A DNA stretch of 64,000 nucleotides from Tetradesmus obliquus (taxonomy: Eukaryota > Chlorophyta > Chlorophyceae > Sphaeropleales > Scenedesmaceae), in NCBI GenBank assembly GCA_030272155.1, contig CP126194.1, positions 1,913,501 to 1,977,500 of the forward strand. The letters run 5' to 3'. Numbering within the stretch: the stretch's first letter is position 1; the number at the start of each line of letters is the position of its first letter. Under the pieces are notes generated by a model, which saw nothing but the letters and a program-made list of their open reading frames with translations, was not told the origin of the DNA and ran no database searches. This document shows positions 1 to 18,536 of this stretch, one piece after another. Both the position numbers and the translations under genes were made by a program.

Positions 1-16
1 CCATAAGATGATGTGA

Positions 17-64
<48 letters not shown>
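17..64. repeat. CAG microsatellite in an intron
   Basis: About 15 uninterrupted CAG units on the plus strand, followed by three imperfect units of CAGCAGCAGCATC(C/T)GTG to about 115. It lies in the intron after the exon ending at 134. The paralogous intron at 3413-3437 holds a shorter CAG run in the same place, so the repeat was present before the local block duplication. Confidence 0.95.
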
Positions 65-66
<2 letters not shown>

Positions 67-133
67 CCGTGCAGCAGCAGCATCTGTGCAGCAGCAGCAG
101 CATCCGTGCAGCATGCCTTGAAGTGCAACTCAC

Positions 134-5952
<5,819 letters not shown>

Positions 5953-7021
5953 CTGTGCAGCAGCGCCACAGCAGAACACTGCACCTGCATTGTTTGCACG
6001 AGGTGCAGCAGACGCTCACTGCTTGGACGCATATTTTGACAACCAAATCACGATGATACAGCAGGATTGCCATCAAGCTGGCGTGTGTTTCTCATTATCC
6101 TTGCAGTGTTGGAAGGCGAAACGTCAATAGGTTTGAAGTTCTCATGTGGCAGCCGCAAGGCTTTGCTGCGATATGAAAAACCACAGTAACTGCTATATAA
6201 GACCATACACATCCCAAGCTTCCTGCGGCGTCAACCCACCTGCCAGCAGCAAGGCTAGAGCCCATTCACGCCTTTGCTTGTTGGGCCGCGAGCGTCTGGA
6301 TGGCTCCAGCATAGTTCTTCTGACTCTAAATTTCGCTCTTCAAGTATGCATTTCCTGTTTGGTGCCAGATCAAGGTCAAACAGGCACCGCCAAAGACCGG
6401 GTGTCAAGCCAGACTTCATTGTAGGATATGCTGCAGCTCAAAAGACATCTGATGTAACGTTTTGAGCTACGTGGCGTGTAAGCCTTCAACGTACCTGACA
6501 CACGTAGTCGGGAAACAGGGATCCGCTGCACCTGGGTCCCGGTGTTCCGCTGTTGCAGAAATGGATAGATAACGACTTTGCAAATCAACTATCGGACTTT
6601 CCGACAGTGCGTCCTGGTGATCCGAAGAAGAAAGCGCGAAAAGTTGACTACTGCTGACTGTGCAGTATAAAGGGTGTTGCCTGCATATAGCAACACCTTC
6701 CAGCTAACCAAAGCATCATTGCGCAGCAGTGTAACGTTTACGAGGATGCAGGTATGCGCCCTGACCAGGGTTCTGCCAGAGTTGTCACATGCTCTGCTTC
6801 ACACCATGTGACAGGTCTGGGCTGCACAACACAATACTAAGGGGACCCACATGCCACCCAGTAAGCACCCCTGCCTCTAATTCTGAAGTGGGTCAACAGT
6901 CGTTGAGACATGTCAAAATGCTCAAGACAACACTGCCGGTAGCAATGCATCCAGCAATGCTGAGCATGGCATGTGACACATGTCAAGAAATAACACGTCA
7001 TCAGCCGCGACTGACATGCCG
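5953..7021. other. Intergenic or unresolved 5' region
   Basis: No convincing coding exon was found on either strand. The first exon or exons of the leftward DUF11-like gene should lie here but could not be recognised. A plus-strand TATA-like TATAAAG lies near 6666-6672, followed near 6747 by an ATG that runs straight into a GTATGC donor-like sequence; no continuation was found. The 3' UTR of the coiled-coil gene ending at 7022 must also fall here. Confidence 0.5.
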
Positions 7022-10000
7022 TCACTGCCTGTCCGGCTGCTGCAGAAGGCGCAGCCTCTCCATCAATGCAGCGCGCTCAGCCCTTCTGATAAATGCACTG
7101 CTCCTAACACTGTTGTCCTCCACTCCTGTTGCCCCACCCAAAACATCAATGATTTCCACCTGCTGGCGCTGCTGCCACAGATACTGCTGATGCTGCTTAG
7201 GTTGATGCACAGCGCTGGCTGTGCCGCTAATGCTGCGAGGCAGCACAGCGGCATCAAGCTCGGCACGTCCACCCTGGTCTGGCCTGCCAGCAGCACCACC
7301 AGCATCCTGCACGCCTGCTGCCCTGTAGGGCTGCCGCCCATCTGCTGTTGTATCAGTATGGCCTTGCAGCAGCTGCCAGCCCTCCGCATCATGTGCAGCT
7401 AGCCGCTGCTGCACAGCTGCCAGCAGGGTGCCCAAGCCCTCACTGCTAGCAGTGCTGCCGCTGCTGCCACACTTCTCAAGGGCTTTGCTAGACGCTGCTC
7501 GCACTGGCTGTTGGTGCTGCTGCTGCTGCGCACGCACATGCTGCTCCAGCAGGTGATGCTTGCTGCTGGGACCAGCTGTATTGGCTGCATTTGCTGCATG
7601 CTTTGCCACCTCAGGGGCTGCTGCAGCAGCTGCATCCCTGCCTGTAGGGGCATGGACGTGTTGCTGCTGTGGTTGCTGCTCCCGCTCACGCTGCTGCTTT
7701 TGTTTCTGCTGCTGCTGGCACAGGCCCAGCACCTCCTGCAGCCCATCGAGCAGCTTCTTGCACCTGCGCAGCGCTCTCTTGCGTGCTGTGCTGCAGCTGC
7801 TGTTGCTGTGACTGCCACTGTTGCCAGCCTCACCATGCCGGTGCTGCCCAGTAGCAACTCCCTGCGCTTGCGGCAGCAGCAGCAGGGCCTCACTCGACTG
7901 GTGCAACTGCGCAAGCAGCGTCTCAACCTCATTCCAGTGCTGCACCACAGCAGCAGCAACAGCAGCTGGCAGTGCAGCAGCTGCCTCTCCTGTGCAGCCA
8001 GCCGCCGCACCAACACCTGCTGATTCAATTCCTGGACTGTCTGCTGCGGGGATGCCTTGCCGCTGCAGCTCTAGCTTGAGTGACAGAGCTCGCACCCGCA
8101 CTGCCCTGCCGCCAGATCTGAAGCTGCTGCAGAGCTTCTTCGCAGCATCCAGCAGCTGCTGGTTGTGCCCGGCTAAGCCATCCACCTCCTGCTGCAGTTG
8201 CTGGGCTATCAGCAGCAGCGGCTCAGCTGCTGCAGCCACCGCAGCTGCAGAAGCATCGGCGCCGCTAGCATGCTGCTCTGCACTGCTGATGCAGTTGTGC
8301 AGTCCTGCATTCTGCTGCTGCTGCTGCTGCTGTGCCTTTGATTGGCAGTCGATAGGCAACTTTGCGCTTCGTTGTTGCTCAGCTGCAGCTGCAGCCTCCA
8401 GCAGCATGCAGTGATGGGCAAGAGCTGACGCCTGCAAGCACAGCAACACGCACAGCCAGCAGCGGTGTGACCCATGTGAGCGCTGCTGTAAATCACAAGT
8501 CAAACTGCATGGACAGCACCTTGATTGCACGTGCCTTGCTACTAAGCTCTTGGCCATGTCCTGCCAGGTGCTGCAGCAGCATGTGCTGCTCTTGTGCCGC
8601 ATCACGTCAATCTGCTGCAGGTGGTTACTAACATGATTGCAAAACACCAACAGAGAGTCACTGCTCCACAATACAGCTGTGTCACAAACCCATCATGCGC
8701 TACCTACCTGTGCCCACATCTGCTGCATGTGCTGCATCAGCCTGTCATGCCCAGCCGCCTGCTGCTGCAGCCACTGCCATGTCTGCTGCAGCGGCGTATC
8801 AGCTCCAGCAAGCAATGGCCCAGCAGGTCCAGCAGCAGCAGCAGCAGCAGCACCACTGCTGGCACTGCTGACAGTACCCGGCTCTGTCTGGTGCTCAATA
8901 CCGTGGGGAGTGCCACCACTGCTGCTGCTCAGCTGGTAGCGGCCTGCCGCCGGTGTTCCACTGAGCGGGGAGTGTGACTGCGCAGGACTGTAGCCAGGCT
9001 GCTGCTGCTGCAGCTGAACCTGCCACGCTTGCTGCTGCGCTGGTGGTAGGTTTGCCAAAGTGTCTTGGCTCAGTCGCATCAACCGCTGCCGAAGCTGCGC
9101 CATCTCAACACCAGCGCCTGCAGCCAGCTGTACACCACTGAAAGCACCACCAAATGCTCCGCCAACAGCACCACCAACAGCAGAAGCAGCAGCAGCACCA
9201 ATCTGTGGTGACTGGCAGCTGGCAGGAGGCGGCACCTCAAAGGACATGCTAGGCGTCACTGATGGCGTCAAGCCAGCTGCTAACACGCTGCTGCCACACA
9301 CTGCTGCTGCTGCTGGCAAGCTCTGCGCAACAGCTGCACAGCCGCTGCTGTCCCACTTTCCTGCCCTGCTTGCCTGCTGCTGCTGCTGCGTGGTTGCAGC
9401 ATGCAGCTGCTCCATGACTTTCAGCACAGACGACATGGAGGCTCTGCCAGGCAGCTGCTGCTGCTGCTGCTGCTGGTATTGCTGCAGTTGCAGCTGCCGC
9501 AGTTGGCACTCCTGCTGCAGCTGCAGCAGCAGCAGCTCTGCCTCCTGCCTCTGGCCCTGGCTGCTCTCTAATGCAGCCAGCAGCTGCTGCAGCTGCTCGC
9601 TGTGGCTGCCCTTCTCCTGCTGCAGCTGCTGCTGCGCCAGCTGTGCGGCAACACAAGCTGCTGCAAGTTGGTTGACCAGCTCTGCCGCCTTACTCAGCGG
9701 CTTGGCCTCTTCAGTTGGTGCTGCTGCTGTTGTACTTTGCTGGGAGCTGCTGCAAGCAGTGTCGGAACTGTCTGAACAATTAGCCAGAGCTTCAGACAGC
9801 TGCAGCTTTAACGCTGTAGCTGCCTGCTGCAGCTGCTGCAGCGCTGCCTGGCTTGCAGCAAGCTCTGCTTTGCATTGGGACAGCTCCTGCGTAGGAAGTC
9901 GCATTGCCTGCTGCACTTTACCTTGCAGCTGTGCCTCAAGCTGCTGGTGTTGTCGCTGCAGCTGCTGCAGCTGCTGATGCTGCGCTGCTAGATCCGCTTG

Positions 10001-10995
10001 CCTCTGCAGCAGCTGTTGCTGTGCATCATGCAGCTGTTCAGCCTGCTGCTGGTTCTTCTGCTCAGCAGCACTGAGCTCCTGCTGCAGCTGCTGCACTGCA
10101 CGGTTCGCAGCATCACACTCTGCACGTGCCTGCAGTAGCTGCTGCTGTGAAGCAGTGAAGTCTGCTTGCAATGCGTGCAGCTGCTGCTGCTGCTGCTGCT
10201 CGCCCTCTGGCTGCAGCTGCGTCTGTACACACGCATCGATCAGCAGCACATCTGCACTACCCCCCACAGCTACAGCAGCAGGTGCTGCTGCCTCCTGCTG
10301 CTGCTGGCGGAGCCACTGCACCTCCGATTTGAGCTGTTCGATGATCTCTTGCTGCTGCTTCAGCAGCTGCTGCAGGTGGACTGCCTCCCGCTTGCTCCAC
10401 TCTAAGCTCTGCTGGCTGCTGCTGACTTGGCCTTGAGCAGCTGCTATCTCTGCCTGCAGGCCCTTCACCTGCAGCTGCAGCTGCTCCACTGCTGCAGCAG
10501 CAGCTGCAGCAGCCGCAGCAGGGTCTGCAGCACCCTCAGTGGGCTGCTGGCGGCTGTGCTGCTGCTGTTGATGATGCTCCAGCGCTAGTTTTGTCTCGCC
10601 CAGCAGCTGCTTATATGCTGCCAGCTTCTTCTGCAGCTGCTTGCGCTCCTGCTGCAGCTCCTGCACCTGCTGCTTGGCTGCAGTTCAGTACATCATGGCA
10701 GCACACATAGCAGGAGCGTAGCAAAGCAGCAGATTCAGCAGCATTCGCACTACCAGAGCTGCAGAACTACCTTGAACCCTTGATATCATTGTGTTTCACG
10801 GCTGCGCGCGCTGATCCAAGGCGCACAGGTGTAAGGAAAGGGCAAAGCAACAAGCCACGCCAGTAGCATGTTCCACAAGGCTCACAGCCTCACCTGCATC
10901 TGCCTGCAGCTGTGCATGCTGCAGCTTTGACTGAGCCTGCAGCACTTCTTGCAGCCCCTGAATGCTGCCCCGCACCGCCAACTGCACATTGTCAA

Positions 10996-11027
<32 letters not shown>

Positions 11028-14000
11028 GTTGTTGAGCCCCTAGCAAGCTGTTGTGGGGCCTCCAGCAGCTGCTGCTGCGCCTGCACCAACTGCTGCTGCG
11101 CAGCCGTCAGCTGCTGCTGCAAGCTGCCGTTCTGCTGGCGCTGCTGCTGCAGCTGCTGCTCGGCCTGCTGCAGCTGGCTGCGTGCCGCACTGACATCAGC
11201 CTCTAGCTCTTTCAGCCGCTGCTGGTAGCTGGCCAGCAGCTGCTGCACATCTTGCGCTGAGCCAGACTTGCGGCTATCATCACCAGCTGACGTGTGGCTG
11301 CTTGCTAGTTGCTGCTGCTGCTGTTGCACGTGTGCCTGCAGCTGCTGCCGAGCTTGCTGCAGCTGCGCCTGAACAGCTGCAACCTGCTCTTGCGCAGCTG
11401 ACAGCTCCTCCACCTTCTCCCTTAGCTTGTCTTTCAGCTTCTCTTTCTTGCCTGCAGCCTGGCGCAACTGCCGCTCTGCAGCCTCCTGATCACCTTTCAC
11501 TCCTGACAGCTCCTGCCGAGCCTGCTGCAGCCTCCTCTCTGCCTCCTCAGCCCGTTCATCTGCCAGCTGCCTTCGTGACTCAGCTGCTGCTAGCTTCACC
11601 TGCAGCTGCGCACACTCCGCCAGGTGCGCTGTCGCAGCCGCCGCCGCAGCAGCTGCTGCATTGGCTGCTGCGTCAGAGGATGCCCCAGGTGTGCCTGCTG
11701 CTCTGGCGGCGGCTGCCTGCATGCTGCTGACGGTGCCGGCCTGCATGGCTGCCAGCTGCTGCTGCACTTGCAGCAGCTGCCGGTCCGCCACTGCTGCAGC
11801 CCTGCTGCACAAGTCTGCTTCATCCTTAGCAGCCTGCATGCCATGGGGCACAATGAGTGGTGGTGTAAGCAAGTCTTTCAGCATACAACGCATGGAACTC
11901 TCGAAGCCAAGCGTTGCAGCACCATAACTGTATGCAGTTCTGTCCCGCACGAAACAGCAATTAAGCAATGATCTGCCGGTGGCAAACACATATCATTGAC
12001 CATCACCTTCATTCCTGCACGACAGCTGCGCGCCCCTACCTGCGCCTGCTGTTGAACGCGTGCCAGCTGCTGCTGTGCTGCCGCCACGTCTGCCTCCAGC
12101 TCTTTCCGCCTGACAGCCGCCTCGCCAGCTGCCTGCTGGTGCTGCTGCAGCAGCTGCTGCTGCGCTGCTGCTGCCTCCTCCAGCTCTGCCTGCTGCAGCT
12201 CACTGGCCTGCACCTCCTGCAAGCAGCACAGCATGCAACAGCATGCAGGAGGCATGGCAGGCAGCATTTGGGTCTTGCATGCGCAGCATGCTGCGCATGA
12301 CACTGCATTTGTGCGCTGGCAGAAGATGTACACACAAAACACGCAACCATCCGCTCTAGCAACTGCAACTGTGCGCGGGCAGACGAAGTGCAAGCATACT
12401 GCATAACTAACAACCAGAAGAGCAGGAAGACGTGCATGTCCATGTGAAAGCAAACGGTGACCTGCAACCGCATACACCGTACCTGCTGGCACTTCTGCAG
12501 GTCATTCAGCACCCGCTGCAGCTCCTGCTGCGCCCCGGCAGCCTCTGCAGCTGCTGCAGCACGCTGCGCCTGCAGTGCTGCCAGCTGCTGAGCAGCCTCC
12601 TGCTGCTGGCGCTGCTGCTGCGCGTGCTGCTGCTGCAGCGTCTCCAGCTGGCGCCTGGCCTCAACCAGCGATGTTTGCAGCTGCGATGTACAGCAGAAAA
12701 TAAATGTACGCATGCGCATACGCAAATGTCAGTATGATGCCATGCATTGGTGATGCGGAAACTGCACCCTTTATATCAAGCACGGCTATTGCAGTGAAAT
12801 TCACTGCTGCAAGCTGTTGAAGCGCTGCAGTCCAATGGACCCACCTGTGACAGCCTATCCTGAGCAGCAGCACACTCCCCGCGCGTAATCTGCAGCGCGT
12901 GCTGCTTCTCAGCTGCCTCTGCCGCAGCCGCCTGCTTGCTCCTCTCCTGCTGAGCTAGCTGCTGCTCTGCTGCTGCCTGCTGTGCCTGCAGCTCCTGCAG
13001 CTGCTGCTTGACAGCTGCTTCTTCTTCTGCTGCTGCAGCTGCTGCTGCCTGCTGTGCCTGCAGCTGGCCTTGCAGCTCGAGCAGGTGCTGGCTGCTGGCA
13101 GCCTTGCTCTGCTCATTGCTGCTGATGGCAGCAACCAGGCCTTCTGCGCGCTGCTGCAGCTCCTGCAGGAAACAGAACGGTGTACGACAAACACCGTGTG
13201 TTTGGAGGTAAATGTAAACAAGCAGGTTTGGGGCAGTTTTGATATGCTGCAGCTGCAAAGCGTGATGTCAGCAGCTAGCTTGCTCAATGCTGGCTTGTAC
13301 GTGATGACCATGGCCTGCACAGTGCTTCAGCTATGACGCGCGCGACGCTGGCCTATGCACCCACCTCTGTCTTGAGTGCGGCTGCAGCTGCTGCTGCCTG
13401 CTGCCGCTGCGCCTCGCGCCGCGAGCTCGCCATCGCCTCAGCTGCTGAGGCAGCGCCAGCCTACAGACAGTCAGCAACAAAGGTGCATGGTCAAGATTAG
13501 CACTAGGTGCAGTCGTTGCAGCCATGCAGCTGTTGCTATCAATACAGTTAACATGCTGGCAGGGCGTGAGGGTACAGCGGTCTGGGCCCTGCAGCCATGG
13601 ATATTGTCTGCGTGTGCAGCTTTGCGGCTGCAATGCTACCCTGACATGTGCGTGCGGTTGCAGGCCACATTTGAGCCCTTACGAGTCTCACGCGCGAACA
13701 ATCAAACCAGCAACATGCCGCACAGCTCTGAAACAACCCCGCCAAAGCACCACATATGCATGACGTCAGACACAGCAGCACTGCAGCAAAGCAGCGCGCA
13801 GCAGCAGCCACATCCCATCCGCACCCCCTCACACACCTGCAGCTCCACCAGCCGCTGCGCTGCTGCTGCCACGCGCCCCTCTAGCCCTTCTAGATCTGCT
13901 GCTGCCTCCTCAATCAGGTCCTCCCAGCCAGACATGGCCAGAGGCTTGGCAGCAGCAGCAGCTGCCTGGCGCAGCTGCTGGCGCGCTGTTGCGAGCTCAG

Positions 14001-15096
14001 CTTGTGCTGCGCTGGCCTCCTGGCGGGCCTGTGCTGCTGACAGCTGCGCCTGAAGGGGTTGTAGGGTGAAGGTGGCAGCGAGTCAGGCAGGCAGCACAAG
14101 CAACTACTGCAGGGAACCGGAGGCGCATCGATTGGCTAGCAACATGTGGTAATGAAGGTGTTTTGCAGAGGGCACAGCCAGGTAGCAAAGTGTCGCACAC
14201 AGCACTGTACTCAGCAAAGTTGCTGCACTCAAGATGCAGCACCACTAGCAGGGCCTGCAGGGTGTGCAGCTGCCGGTAACAGAGCACCAGGCCCGCCTAC
14301 CTGCCGCTCCTGCTCTTGGGCTTGCTCCAGCTGCTGCTGCAGCTGCTGCAGCTGCTGTTGCACAGCAGGGCACACCCTGCATGCTGCAGGAGGGGCCACT
14401 GCAGGCAGGCCTGCTGTCTGCAGCAGCAGCGCCTGGCAGGCAGCATCGACACCAGCAGCCCGCGGGGCAGCATCAACACCAGCAACTGCAGCAGCAGCGA
14501 GGTCAGTCTGGCTCGCGGCATCAGCAGCTGCTGGCGACGTGGTACACGCCGTTGTCGTGGCTGCTGCTCCTGTTGCTTCTGCTTCTCTTGCTGCAGCGCT
14601 TTCCTGTGAGACACCAGCAGCAACTACCACCAGTGCTTGTGCTGCTGCATCAGGCAGAGCATTGGCTTCTCCTGCTGACTCCAGTTGCGCCTGCTGCTGC
14701 TCATCTTGCATGGTGTTGGAAGCAGCTTTTGCTGGTGATGCAGCTAGCTCCTGCTCCATCTGCTGCCGCTGCTGCTGCAGTGCCTGCAGCCGCTGCCGCT
14801 CATCTTCTACTTGCTGCGCCAACTGCTCAAGCTCAACAGTCAGCGCATCTGTTTCAAGCTCAGATGCACAGCCAGATAATGCAGAGGGCGCAGTGCTTGC
14901 TGCCGACAGGTGCAGGTACTGCTGCCTAGGAAGGGGCAGAGGCTGCTGCCAGCCGGCCTGCTGCTGCTGCTGCTGGTGTGGCTGCTGCTGCTGCTGTTGA
15001 TGCCAGTGCTGGTGCTGCTGCTGCCACCAGGGCACATGCTGGCCTGGCTGTTGGTTGCTGAGGTGGTGCTGTTGCCTCTGCATCTCATATCGCTGC

Positions 15097-15141
<45 letters not shown>

Positions 15142-15717
15142 AGCTGCTGCTGCTCATGGAGCTCCATTAGAGGCTGCTCACCCTGGCTACTGTCAGCAGC
15201 GCCGCTGCTGGCACCCCCAGCACTGCCACCTGTGCCTCTGCTGCTGTGCTCGCCAGCAACAGCGCCACTGCCAGAGCTGCCCCAAGTGTTCTCCCTCGCA
15301 AGCTTGCCCTGCTGCTGCAGCTGCTGCGCCAAGCTCATCTGCTGCTGCCAGTCATACCCAGCAACCCCAGTCAGGCCCTGCTCTGCTGCTGCGCTGCAGC
15401 TGCTACCACCTGCAGCTGCCAAGCCACCAGGCGGCGGCTGCTGCTGCTGCTGCTGCTGCTGCTCTGTGTCTGTGCTATTGGTAACAGCCACAGCAGCCTG
15501 GGGTACAGCAGCAGCCGCCTGCATTTGCACCTCCTCCTCGCCCTCGCTGCACTCCTGGCCATCAGCAAGCGCCATCAAGCTGCTGTAGCTGCTGCTCTCC
15601 AGCGCATCCTGCAGCAGCTGCTCTGCTGCTGCACGCTGGCTCCTGTGCACGCTGCCGCTGCCGCCGCTGCTGCTGCTGCCGCCCCGCGCGTCAGTGTGGC
15701 CTTTATCCCCTTGCTGT

Positions 15718-15749
<32 letters not shown>

Positions 15750-15954
15750 GTGATGGTGCTGTGTTGGGCTGCTGAGCATTGCTGGTGATGCACTGCCTGC
15801 AGTTGCCAGAGCAGCAGCACCCGCTTCTGCTGCTGAGGCTGATGCGCGCGCATGCAGCATCACCCTGGCAGTGTGGCGGTGCTCAGCTGCTGCACGCAGT
15901 GCAAGCATCAGCGCAGCTGCCTCACTACTCATGCTGGTGCTGACAGGCGCAACA

Positions 15955-15985
<31 letters not shown>

Positions 15986-16105
15986 CGCCTGGCGCGCTGG
16001 TTTGTTCATGGACAGCAGCAGCAACAGCAGCAGTGCCAGCAGCAGAGCTGCGGTTTGCAACCACGATGCTGCTTGTAGTGCTGCCTTCGTCAAGCCCGGC
16101 GACAC

Positions 16106-16136
<31 letters not shown>

Positions 16137-17280
16137 GCCACTGCTGCCAGCGCTGAAGGGGTGGGGGTGCAGCGCACTGTTGTGCCTGCTGAGCGTGCGG
16201 AAAGAGCCCACATAGCTGCCCCTACCACTGCTACTGCTGCTGCTGCTGCCGCCATCGCTGCTGCCCAGGCCCCGTAACCGTGAGTGGCGTGCAGGGTGAG
16301 GGATCTTGAGCGGCGTGATGTACTTAAGAGCAGCGCCTGAACCTGCTGCTGCAGGAAAGGCAAAGCGGCTGCTCACTTGCTGGTCCAGATGCGGCTGCTG
16401 TTCCTGCAGGTGTTCCTGCAAGCCAGTACTGCCATTGCTCAGCCGCCAAGCACCAGCAGCAGCACCTGGCTTATCTGCTGCTGTTGGGCTGCCAGGGGCG
16501 CTGCTGCAGCTGCTGTCACCGCCACCACACAGTGCATCGCCTCCGCTGCTGCTGCTTGCCTGCTCCAGTAGCTGCAGCAGCGCAGCTTGAGGCCAGCTGT
16601 TGCTTGCAGGAACCAGCCTGGCAGCATCAGCTGCATCGGCAGGGCAGCTGCCTGGCCTTGCAGGCACGTTCAAGCCTTCACCAGCAGCAGCAGCTGCTAC
16701 TCTGACTGAAACAGCTGCTGCTGCAGCTCCTGGGCCCTGCAAAGGGCTCTGCGGACGTGAGGAGTGCAGCAGCAGGGTGTGCTGCAGCTGCTGCATTTGC
16801 AAGCCTGCAGCTGCACTGTCCAGCTGCCCTGCACCAGCATGCTGCTGGCCAGTGCTGGTGTCGTCTGCTTCGTAGTCAGCCTGTGTTGCAGTGGAGACAG
16901 CAACGCCAGCGTGTATTGTGTCACCAATGAAATGACGCGCAGCCCCGTGACAACTGATGAGCAAGTCGATCAAACGTATAGTCGTGACGGTTGCTCAACA
17001 GCATACACGGGTAGGCGTGAGTCGGGTATCAGCTGGACGCAACTACTGCTTCACCCACCACCTCTGTTGCAACACTGTGGTGCAAGCACGCTGCAGCACA
17101 CACTCTGACATGCATGTCAGATGCAGCTGCACTTGCCTGCTGTGCTGCCTGCAGCTGCTTGATGCCATCTAACAAGTCAGAGATGGATTGAAGCTCCTGA
17201 CTTCGTTGCTCCTTGTTGCTCAGTAGATTGTCACATATGGACGCTAGCTCACTGATCTTGCTGCTGCCATCAGGCTGCAT
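7022..17280 (-). CDS. Giant Gln/Ala-rich coiled-coil protein
   Basis: Ten exons: 17137-17280, 14301-16880, 13837-14049, 13365-13460, 12845-13162, 12483-12680, 12040-12216, 10894-11833, 8708-10677 and 7022-8431. They sum to 8,046 nt, about 2,681 aa, with consistent phases. The start is the first ATG in the open frame, about 150 bp below a TATA box. The N-terminus reads MQPDGSSKISELASICDNLL. The first half has low-complexity Ser/Gly/Ala stretches and poly-Gln. From about residue 670 onward it is almost continuous heptad-like Gln/Leu/Glu/Ala coiled coil (for example EERAEEAERRLQQARQELSG-type segments). No catalytic motif was seen. The architecture suits a scaffold, golgin-like or centrosomal/basal-body protein, but identity is not established. 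The first intron appears to use a GC donor. Other-strand and shifted-frame ORFs here are CAG shadows. Confidence 0.8.
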
Positions 17281-17425
17281 GCTACTGATGTGGCAGCAGG
17301 GTGACTCTGATATCAGGGATGACTCCAAGCATATTTCCTTTCGCTCAGACCATGCTTTTGCGGAATGCAAACGGAGAACAGCAGTGGTACTCTGCAACTG
17401 AATCGTGCACCTGCACAGCTTCAAC

Positions 17426-17435
17426 GCTTATAAAG
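17426..17435 (-). promoter_or_regulatory. TATA box of the coiled-coil gene
   Basis: CTTTATAAGC on the minus strand lies about 150 bp upstream of the chosen ATG at 17280. The motif is nearly palindromic and also reads TATAAAG on the plus strand, so it could serve the divergent Cys-rich gene starting at 17735, about 300 bp away. The minus assignment rests on distance. Confidence 0.5.
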
Positions 17436-17734
17436 TTTTTTTACGAGCATTCAAAGTGGATCAACGGGTGAGGCTGCAGTGCGGGCGTCAAAGCCACCAG
17501 AGGTGCCGCGAAGTTTGAATCGGAGAACCCTGGTTGAGACAGCAAGCACAGGAATTACAAATACTAGTCATGTTGACTATTTTACGGTTTTACATGTTTG
17601 TTTCGAACAAAGTTACATGCGGCTGGAGTAGTAGAACTAGCCTGGTGTTGGCATGGTACAGCCTTGGTGGGCTGCCGCGGTGGCAGTTCCTGTTGTTGTC
17701 ACTAAAAGCATCCTTAGTGCTCGCTCTCGCAAAG

Positions 17735-18536
17735 ATGGCAGTGATAGCGAGAGGTGCGGGCAGTCCAGCAGCACCAGTAGCAGCAGCGTCCAGCAGCAGC
17801 AGTAGCAGCAGCAGCAGCAATGCAGTTTTTGAAGCAGCAGCATCAAGGCTGATGTTGTGGCTGGTTTTCTTTGATCACTGCAGGGAGGAAGACTCCCCCT
17901 TCGTTTGTGAACGTGTGTGCACTTCAGACCGGCTACTGAAGAAGCTTGGTAGCCTGGCCAAGGTATGAACTTGCAGGACAGCCCTGCTGCCTTCTCTTGC
18001 CACTGCCGCTGCATACATCTCATACATGATTGTGTCACCCTCCCAGCAGCAGAGTTATGTCAGCACTCCAAGCAGTGCTTTTGGAATACCAGGGTAGGGC
18101 TAGCAGCACCTGACAGGTTGCCGGCTGTTGTGCCTTGCAGGAGCCAACACGCGACACATGCGTCACAGTGTGTGGCGTATCAGGTACGCGAGCATCCAGC
18201 CCATCAGCACCTGCTACTAATGAAGCAGCGTGTTGAGCAGGTCAGCAACAGATGGATGATCTGCAATCACATGCGACCATTCCCTGCATGATGAAATGCA
18301 TACCTGTACAGACATCAGCCTCGCATCGTGCACGGCAGTGCAGCTCTGCAAACTTGCAGTTGAACAGCACGTGCTGACAATCACTCTTCTCCTGCCCTGC
18401 TGCTGCAGCGCATGACGCGTGCGCAGACGCCTGCCAGCGTGCGGTGTGCTCAGTGCCGCACCAGGTGCCGGCCTGGAATGATGCCTGCCTCAAGCGCTGC
18501 ACCGCAGAGTGCATGAAAGGCAGGGGAGCTTCGTAG
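17735..18536 (+). CDS. Small Cys-rich CX3C-motif protein
   Basis: Three exons, 17735-17962, 18141-18183 and 18409-18536, total 399 nt and encode 132 aa. Donors AAG|GTATGA and CAG|GTACGC and acceptors TTGCAG and CTGCTGCAG fit the local consensus, and phases agree. The first exon starts MAVIARGAGSPAAP, has a poly-Ser run and then a hydrophobic stretch (LMLWLVFF) leading into a C-x8-C-x3-C segment. The last two exons give CVTVC, CADAC and CLKRCTAEC, with VCSVPHQVPAWNDACLKR between. Repeated CX3C pairs in short helices are typical of intermembrane-space disulfide proteins (small Tims, CHCH-like), but spacing does not match a family I can name. The frame is open upstream of the chosen ATG, so a longer N-terminus is possible. 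Function is unknown. Confidence 0.65.

Noticed and set aside
8460-8671. Upstream extension of the last coiled-coil exon beyond 8431
   Set aside because: The frame is open, but the encoded sequence loses coiled-coil character and is Cys/His-rich; a CTTGCAG acceptor at 8432-8434 and the donor at 8708 mark it as intron.
7022-17280. Long plus-strand frames rich in Cys, Leu or Ser opposite the coiled-coil gene
   Set aside because: They are readings of CTG/CAG codons in other frames and on the other strand (poly-Leu, poly-Cys, poly-Ala) and have no splice or domain support.
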